Source of the DNA: DASYAE01 sp036501535
Lineage (GTDB): Bacteria > Actinomycetota > Actinomycetes > Streptomycetales > Catenulisporaceae
DNA: 25,260 nt
Reading direction: 5' to 3'
NCBI GenBank assembly: GCA_036501535.1
Contig: DASYAE010000020.1
Coordinates: 1 to 25,260, forward strand
Shown: positions 21,272-25,260 of the stretch, piece by piece
Layout of the letters: each line of letters starts with the position of its first letter
Numbering within the stretch: the stretch's first letter is position 1
Position numbers and translations under genes: made by a program
The notes under the pieces: generated by a model
What the model was told of the DNA's origin: nothing
What the model saw: only the letters and a program-made list of their open reading frames with translations
Databases searched by the model: none

Positions 21272-22297
21272 ATGGCCGAGCCGACCATGCACGCCGCCGT
21301 CGTCACCGACTTCACCGAGCCGCTGGAGCTGCAGACCGTGCCGGTCCCCGCGCCGGGGCCCGGGCAGGTGCTGGTCCGGCTGGAGGCCTGCGGGGTCTGC
21401 CACACCGATATCCACGCCGCGCGCGGGGAGTGGCCGGTCAAGCCCAAGCCGCCGTTCATCCCGGGGCACGAGGGCGTCGGCGTGATCGAGGCGCTCGGCG
21501 ACGGCCCGCAGATCCGCAACGTGGGGGAGCGGGTCGCGCTGCCCTGGCTCGGCTCGGCCTGCGGGCACTGCACGTACTGCGTGTCGGGGCAGGAGACGCT
21601 GTGCAAGGCCCAGGCCAACACCGGCTACTCGACCGACGGCGGCTACGCCGAGTTCGCGGTCGCCGACGGCCACTACGTCGTCCCCGTGCCCGACGGGGTC
21701 ACCGCGTTCGACGCCGCGCCGCTCACCTGCGCGGGGGTCACCACGTACAAGGCCGTGAAGGTGGGCGGCACCGGCATGGGCACGCGGGTGGGGATCTTCG
21801 GGGTCGGCGGCCTCGGCCACCTCGCGGTCCAGTACGCCCGCCTGGCCGGCGGCATCGTCACCGCCGTGGACATCGAGGACGGCAAGCTCGACCTGGCCCG
21901 CGAGCTCGGCGCCGACCACACCGTCAACGCGACGATCACCGACCCGGTCGAGGCGATCCGGGCCCGCGGCGGCGTGGACGTCGCCCTCGCGCTCGCAGCC
22001 TCCTCCGAGTCCTTCCGCCAGGCCTTCGCGAGCCTGCGCCGCGGCGGCCGCATGGTCTGCGTCGGGCTGCCCGCCGAGGGCGCCCTGAACCTGCCGGTCT
22101 TCGAGACCGTGCTCGGCGGCCTGTCCGTGATCGGCTCGATCGTCGGCACCCGCGAGGACCTCGCCGAGGTCTTCGCCCTGCACGCCGCCGGCCGCACCAA
22201 GGTGATCGCCGAGGGCCGCAAGCTCGCCGATGTCAACGCCGTCTTCGAGGAGATCCTCACCGGCCGCGTCCCCGCGCGCGTCGTGATCGAATACTGA
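21272..22297 (+). CDS. adhP: Zinc-dependent alcohol dehydrogenase (AdhP/ADH-HT type)
   Basis: A 341-residue medium-chain dehydrogenase interconverting primary alcohols and aldehydes with NAD(H). Catalytic zinc ligands are in CGVCHTD (Cys43), PGHEGVG (His66, Glu67) and the Cys of LTCAGVTTY (about 153). Structural zinc ligands are Cys97, Cys100, Cys103 and Cys111. The Rossmann motif is GVGGLGHLAVQ at about 177-187, followed by the Asp of TAVDIED that favours NAD over NADP. The length and motifs match bacterial propanol-preferring alcohol dehydrogenases. The start ATG at 21272 has GGGAG six nt upstream; the open frame reaches back to 21065 but that part has no homology signal and covers the divergent promoter gap. 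It converges with the VOC gene, leaving 8 nt between the stop codons. Confidence 0.92.
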   Translation: MAEPTMHAAVVTDFTEPLELQTVPVPAPGPGQVLVRLEACGVCHTDIHAARGEWPVKPKPPFIPGHEGVGVIEALGDGPQIRNVGERVALPWLGSACGHCTYCVSGQETLCKAQANTGYSTDGGYAEFAVADGHYVVPVPDGVTAFDAAPLTCAGVTTYKAVKVGGTGMGTRVGIFGVGGLGHLAVQYARLAGGIVTAVDIEDGKLDLARELGADHTVNATITDPVEAIRARGGVDVALALAASSESFRQAFASLRRGGRMVCVGLPAEGALNLPVFETVLGGLSVIGSIVGTREDLAEVFALHAAGRTKVIAEGRKLADVNAVFEEILTGRVPARVVIEY

Positions 22298-22305
22298 GAA
22301 ACGGC

Positions 22306-22746
22306 CTACCCGATCCGCTCGGCGAGCTCCACGATGAGCCCTTCGGGGCCGGCGACGTAGCAGAGCCGGAAGACGCCCTCGTAGTCGACGATCTCGCCGA
22401 CGGTGTCGTACCCGCCGTCCCGCAACCGCTTGACGACGCCGTCGATATCGTCGACCTCGTACGCGATGTGCCGCAGGCCCGGGCGGTTCGCCGGCGCGCT
22501 CTGCGGTCCCGCCGGATCGGCCGGCCGGCGGAACCTGGTCAGCTCGAGCTGGCCGCTGCCGTCCGGCGCGCCCACGAACACCATGTCCAGCTCGACGCCC
22601 TCGAGCCCGATGATCCGGTCGATCCACGCGCCCTCGAACCGCATCGGCTCGCCGCACTCGAAGCCGAGGTCGGCGAAGAACGCCGTAACCCGTTCGAGGT
22701 CCTCGACGACCACGCCGACGTGCACGAACCGCTGCACGCCGCTCAT
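22306..22746 (-). CDS. VOC-family glyoxalase-like protein
   Basis: A 146-residue protein of the vicinal oxygen chelate fold: two beta-alpha-beta-beta-beta modules, beginning VQRFVHVGVVVEDLERVTAFFADLGF and, in the second half, LRHIAYEVDDIDGVVKRL with GPEGLIVELAERIG at the end. The His of the first strand and the Glu near the C-terminus are in the usual metal-ligand positions. Substrates in this family range from methylglyoxal adducts to antibiotics, and nothing here chooses between them. The ATG overlaps the stop codon of the upstream gene as ATGA (22746-22743), so translation is coupled to the PPOX-family gene. Confidence 0.88.
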   Translation of the reverse strand: MSGVQRFVHVGVVVEDLERVTAFFADLGFECGEPMRFEGAWIDRIIGLEGVELDMVFVGAPDGSGQLELTRFRRPADPAGPQSAPANRPGLRHIAYEVDDIDGVVKRLRDGGYDTVGEIVDYEGVFRLCYVAGPEGLIVELAERIG

Positions 22747-23126
22747 CGGACGCCCACCGTCTGCCGCTCTGGCTCGACGAGCGCGACGACCCGCTCCTGG
22801 CTTCGCGTGTACGGCTGACCGGTGTATTTGACGGCCAGCCGGTCGATGATCGCCCACGCCGCGTCGCCCTCCAGCCACTCGACGACGCGGCCGCGCACGA
22901 TGACCGGCTCGTACGGGTTGTCCGCCGGTGTCAACGACAGCGCCAGCCGGGGGTCGCGGTGCAGGTTGCGGTACTTGCGCGAGTGCGGGCCGGTGAGGAA
23001 GACGATGCGGTCCTCGTGCGTCCCGATCCACAGCGGGACGGTGTGCGGCGAGCCGTCAGGCAGGACGGTCGCCAGGTGTGCCAGCGAGGTTCCATCGAGT
23101 GCGCGGCGTACGTCGGGGTCGAGCAT
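22743..23126 (-). CDS. PPOX-class (F420/FMN split-barrel) oxidoreductase
   Basis: A 127-residue split-barrel flavin/deazaflavin-binding protein. LAHLATVLPDGSPHTVPLWIG, DRIVFLTGPHSRKYRNLHRDPRLALSL, and VIVRGRVVEWLEGDAAWAIIDRLAVKYTG are the hallmark segments of the actinobacterial PPOX class F420-dependent family. F420 rather than FMN is the likelier cofactor by family, not by direct evidence. The start ATG at 23126 has AAGGAG seven nt upstream; the open frame extends to 23399 but lacks family similarity there. It is the first gene of a two-gene operon with the VOC gene. Confidence 0.88.
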   Translation of the reverse strand: MLDPDVRRALDGTSLAHLATVLPDGSPHTVPLWIGTHEDRIVFLTGPHSRKYRNLHRDPRLALSLTPADNPYEPVIVRGRVVEWLEGDAAWAIIDRLAVKYTGQPYTRSQERVVALVEPERQTVGVR

Positions 23127-23401
23127 CCGGGTTCTCCTTCCAGGGGCCCTCATCGGGCGGTACCACCACCCTAGCGTCTTAAGTTCCCTTAGGGGACCCA
23201 TTGCTGCCGGGCGGATTCTGACCCGCGGCTGACAAGCCGTCATCAGCCAATGCTCGTATGCTTTTGGCGGTTTTCTACAAAGGTGGATACCCGGCATGCG
23301 TCGCTGGCGACGTTCACCTCCAGGCAGGTCGGCCGGGAGACTGTAGAGAGCAGAAAAGACGGATCTTCGCTGTGCGTCGGCTACAAGAAGGGCTCGCATC
23401 G

Positions 23402-25260
23402 GTGTTCACTCGAGTCGCCATCGTCAACCGGGGTGAGGCCGCGATGCGGCTCATCCACGCCGTGCGGGACCTCGCCGCGCAGACCGGGGTGCCGATCGAG
23501 ACGGTCGCGCTGCACACCGACGTCGACCGGACGGCCACGTTCGTGCGCGAGGCCGACGTCGCCTACGACCTCGGCCCGGCCTCCGCCCGCCCCTACCTCG
23601 ACCTCGCGGTGCTCGAGCGCGCGCTGGTGGAGACCCGGGCCGACGCCGCGTGGGTCGGCTGGGGCTTCGTCGCCGAGGACCCGGCGTTCGCCGAGCTGTG
23701 CGCCAAGATCGGCGTCACGTTCGTCGGGCCGAGCGCCGACGCGATGCGCCGGCTCGGCGACAAGATCGGCGCGAAGCTGATCGCCGAGCAGGTCGGGGTG
23801 CCGGTCGCGCCGTGGAGCCGCGGGGAGGTCGAGACCCTGGAGGCCGCGGTCCGCGCGGCCGGCGAGATCGGCTATCCGCTGATGCTCAAGGCTTCCGCGG
23901 GCGGCGGCGGGCGCGGGATCCGGGTCATCGCGAACGACGCCGAGCTCGCCGACGCCTACGAGCGCACCCGGCAGCAGGCGGCGCGGGCGTTCGGCAGCGG
24001 CGTGGTGTTCCTGGAGCGCCTGGTCACCGGCGCGCGCCATGTCGAGGTTCAGGTGATCGCCGACGGCTACACCGCATGGGCGCTCGGCGTGCGCGACTGC
24101 TCGGTGCAGCGGCGCAACCAGAAGGTGATCGAGGAGTCGGCCTCGCCGGTGCTCGCCCCCGCGCAGGTGCAGGAGCTGAAGTCCTCCGCCGAGCGGCTCG
24201 CGGTCGAGGTCGGCTACTGCGGCGCGGCGACCGTCGAGTTCCTCTACCACCCCGGCGACAAGCTGTTCGCGTTCCTGGAGGTCAACACCCGGCTCCAGGT
24301 GGAGCACCCGATCACCGAGTCGACCACCGGCGTCGACCTGGTCAAGCTCCAGCTGCACGTCGCCTCGGGCGGGAGGCTGGACGGCGAGCCGCCGGCCGAG
24401 CGGGGGCACGCCATAGAGGCGCGGCTCAACGCCGAGGACCCGGACCGCGACTTCGCCCCGTCCCCCGGCCGGATCACCCGGCTCGACCTGCCCGCCGGGC
24501 CCGGCATCCGGGTCGACACCGGCGTCGGTGAGGGCGACACGATCCCGGCCGACTTCGACTCGATGATCGCGAAGATCATCGCCTACGGCCGGGACCGGGA
24601 CGAGGCGCTCGGCCGGCTGCGCCGGGCGATGGCGCAGACCACGGTGATCATCGAGGGCGGCGCGACCAACAAGAGCTTCGTGCTCGACCTGCTCGACGCA
24701 CCCGAGGTGATCGACGCCAGCGCGGACACCGGCTGGATCGACCGGGTCCGTGGCGAGGGCAGGCTCGTCTCGCACCGGCACTCCGCTGTCGCGCTGGCCG
24801 CGGCCGCCATCGAGGCGTACGAGGAGGGCGAGCGCGTCGAGCGGCAGCGGCTGCTGTCGACCGCGTTCGGCGGGCGTCCTCAGGTGCAGCACGACAGCGG
24901 CAGGCCGCTGGAACTGAAGCTGCGCGGCGCCGGTTACCGCGTGCGGGTCGCGCGGGTCGGCGCGCACCGGTTCCGGGTCGGCATCGACGCCGCCGGCGGC
25001 GGCGCGGCCGGGGCCGCGGACGTCGAGCTCGACCGGTTCGACCGGCACACCGGCCAGGCCACCGTCAACGGCACCCGGTTCCGCCTGGTCACCGGCACGC
25101 ACGGGCCGATCCACCTGGTCGAGGTCGACGGCGTCACGCACCGCGTCAGCAGGGACGAGGGCGGCGTGGTCCGCTCCCCCGCGCCCGCGTTGGTCGTCGC
25201 GACGCCGCTCGCGGTCGGTGCCGAGGTCGAGGCGGGCGCGCCGCTGCTGGTGCTGGAGAG
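23402..25260 (+). CDS. Biotin-dependent acyl-CoA carboxylase, biotin carboxylase part (3' end cut by window edge)
   Basis: The first 619 residues are visible. The biotin carboxylase domain begins VFTRVAIVNRGEAAMRLIHA. It contains the ATP-grasp glycine loop KASAGGGGRGIRVI (from Lys163), VEVQVIADG, and EVNTRLQVEHPITE near 293-306, with the active-site Arg and Glu. The C-terminal biotin carboxylase subdomain (HAIEARLNAEDP ... FDSMIAKIIAYGRDRDEA) follows, then a linker and the start of a biotin carrier domain (APALVVATPLAVGAEVEAGAPLLVLE), just short of the expected MKM biotin site. Actinobacterial proteins with this N-terminus usually continue into fused carboxyltransferase domains (about 1800 residues), so this is probably a single-chain acetyl-/propionyl-CoA carboxylase (inference). 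The start GTG at 23402 fits the family N-terminus; AAGAAGG lies about 10 nt upstream. GTG at 23372 is an in-frame alternative. Confidence 0.9.
   Translation, partial: MFTRVAIVNRGEAAMRLIHAVRDLAAQTGVPIETVALHTDVDRTATFVREADVAYDLGPASARPYLDLAVLERALVETRADAAWVGWGFVAEDPAFAELCAKIGVTFVGPSADAMRRLGDKIGAKLIAEQVGVPVAPWSRGEVETLEAAVRAAGEIGYPLMLKASAGGGGRGIRVIANDAELADAYERTRQQAARAFGSGVVFLERLVTGARHVEVQVIADGYTAWALGVRDCSVQRRNQKVIEESASPVLAPAQVQELKSSAERLAVEVGYCGAATVEFLYHPGDKLFAFLEVNTRLQVEHPITESTTGVDLVKLQLHVASGGRLDGEPPAERGHAIEARLNAEDPDRDFAPSPGRITRLDLPAGPGIRVDTGVGEGDTIPADFDSMIAKIIAYGRDRDEALGRLRRAMAQTTVIIEGGATNKSFVLDLLDAPEVIDASADTGWIDRVRGEGRLVSHRHSAVALAAAAIEAYEEGERVERQRLLSTAFGGRPQVQHDSGRPLELKLRGAGYRVRVARVGAHRFRVGIDAAGGGAAGAADVELDRFDRHTGQATVNGTRFRLVTGTHGPIHLVEVDGVTHRVSRDEGGVVRSPAPALVVATPLAVGAEVEAGAPLLVLE

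Noticed and set aside
22297..22306. Terminator between the alcohol dehydrogenase and VOC genes
   Set aside because: Only 8 nt separate the stop codons and I see no hairpin there. Any terminators must lie inside the opposing genes.
23170..23200. CTTAAG/CCTTAGG-rich patch upstream of the PPOX gene as an operator
   Set aside because: The half-sites are short and irregular, and I could not find a matching promoter around them. It is left unannotated.

Overview
The window is GC-rich DNA that codes densely on both strands. It carries secreted glycoside hydrolases with family 2 carbohydrate-binding modules and Ala/Ser/Pro linkers, a PknG-type kinase operon and a PPOX/F420-type flavoprotein. Together these point to a soil actinobacterium of the filamentous kind (Streptomyces, Catenulispora or Actinospica-like). 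The genus cannot be fixed from the sequence alone. I see no rRNA, tRNA, CRISPR array, insertion sequence or phage gene.

Region A (1-12401) is a hemicellulose-degradation locus. It holds the start of a GH11 xylanase (minus), a Tat-exported GH78 alpha-L-rhamnosidase (minus), and a divergent pair of CBM2-bearing enzymes: a GH51-like clan-A hydrolase (minus) and a GH30 xylanase-like enzyme (plus). Between them lie a cytoplasmic acyl-CoA synthetase (plus) and an AraC-family regulator (minus). Near-perfect hairpins end most of the hydrolase genes, and short palindromes that look like repressor sites lie in the intergenic gaps, so each enzyme is probably a separately regulated unit.

Region B (12402-21065) is a same-strand (minus) run read from right to left: amidohydrolase, DUF1269-like protein, GlnX-like four-helix membrane sensor, GlnH-like lipoprotein, PknG-like kinase with zinc knuckles and TPRs, then a von Willebrand A (VWA) protein. 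The glnX-glnH-pknG core matches the mycobacterial/corynebacterial module in which extracellular acidic amino acids are sensed by GlnH/GlnX and signalled to the soluble kinase PknG, which controls 2-oxoglutarate use through an FHA protein. Here a VWA protein follows the kinase, and no FHA substrate gene is in view. This is the most interesting system in the window.

Region C (21272-25260) is ordinary metabolism: a zinc alcohol dehydrogenase (plus), a translationally coupled PPOX-family flavoprotein/VOC pair (minus), and the first 619 codons of a biotin-dependent carboxylase (plus) that runs off the right edge.
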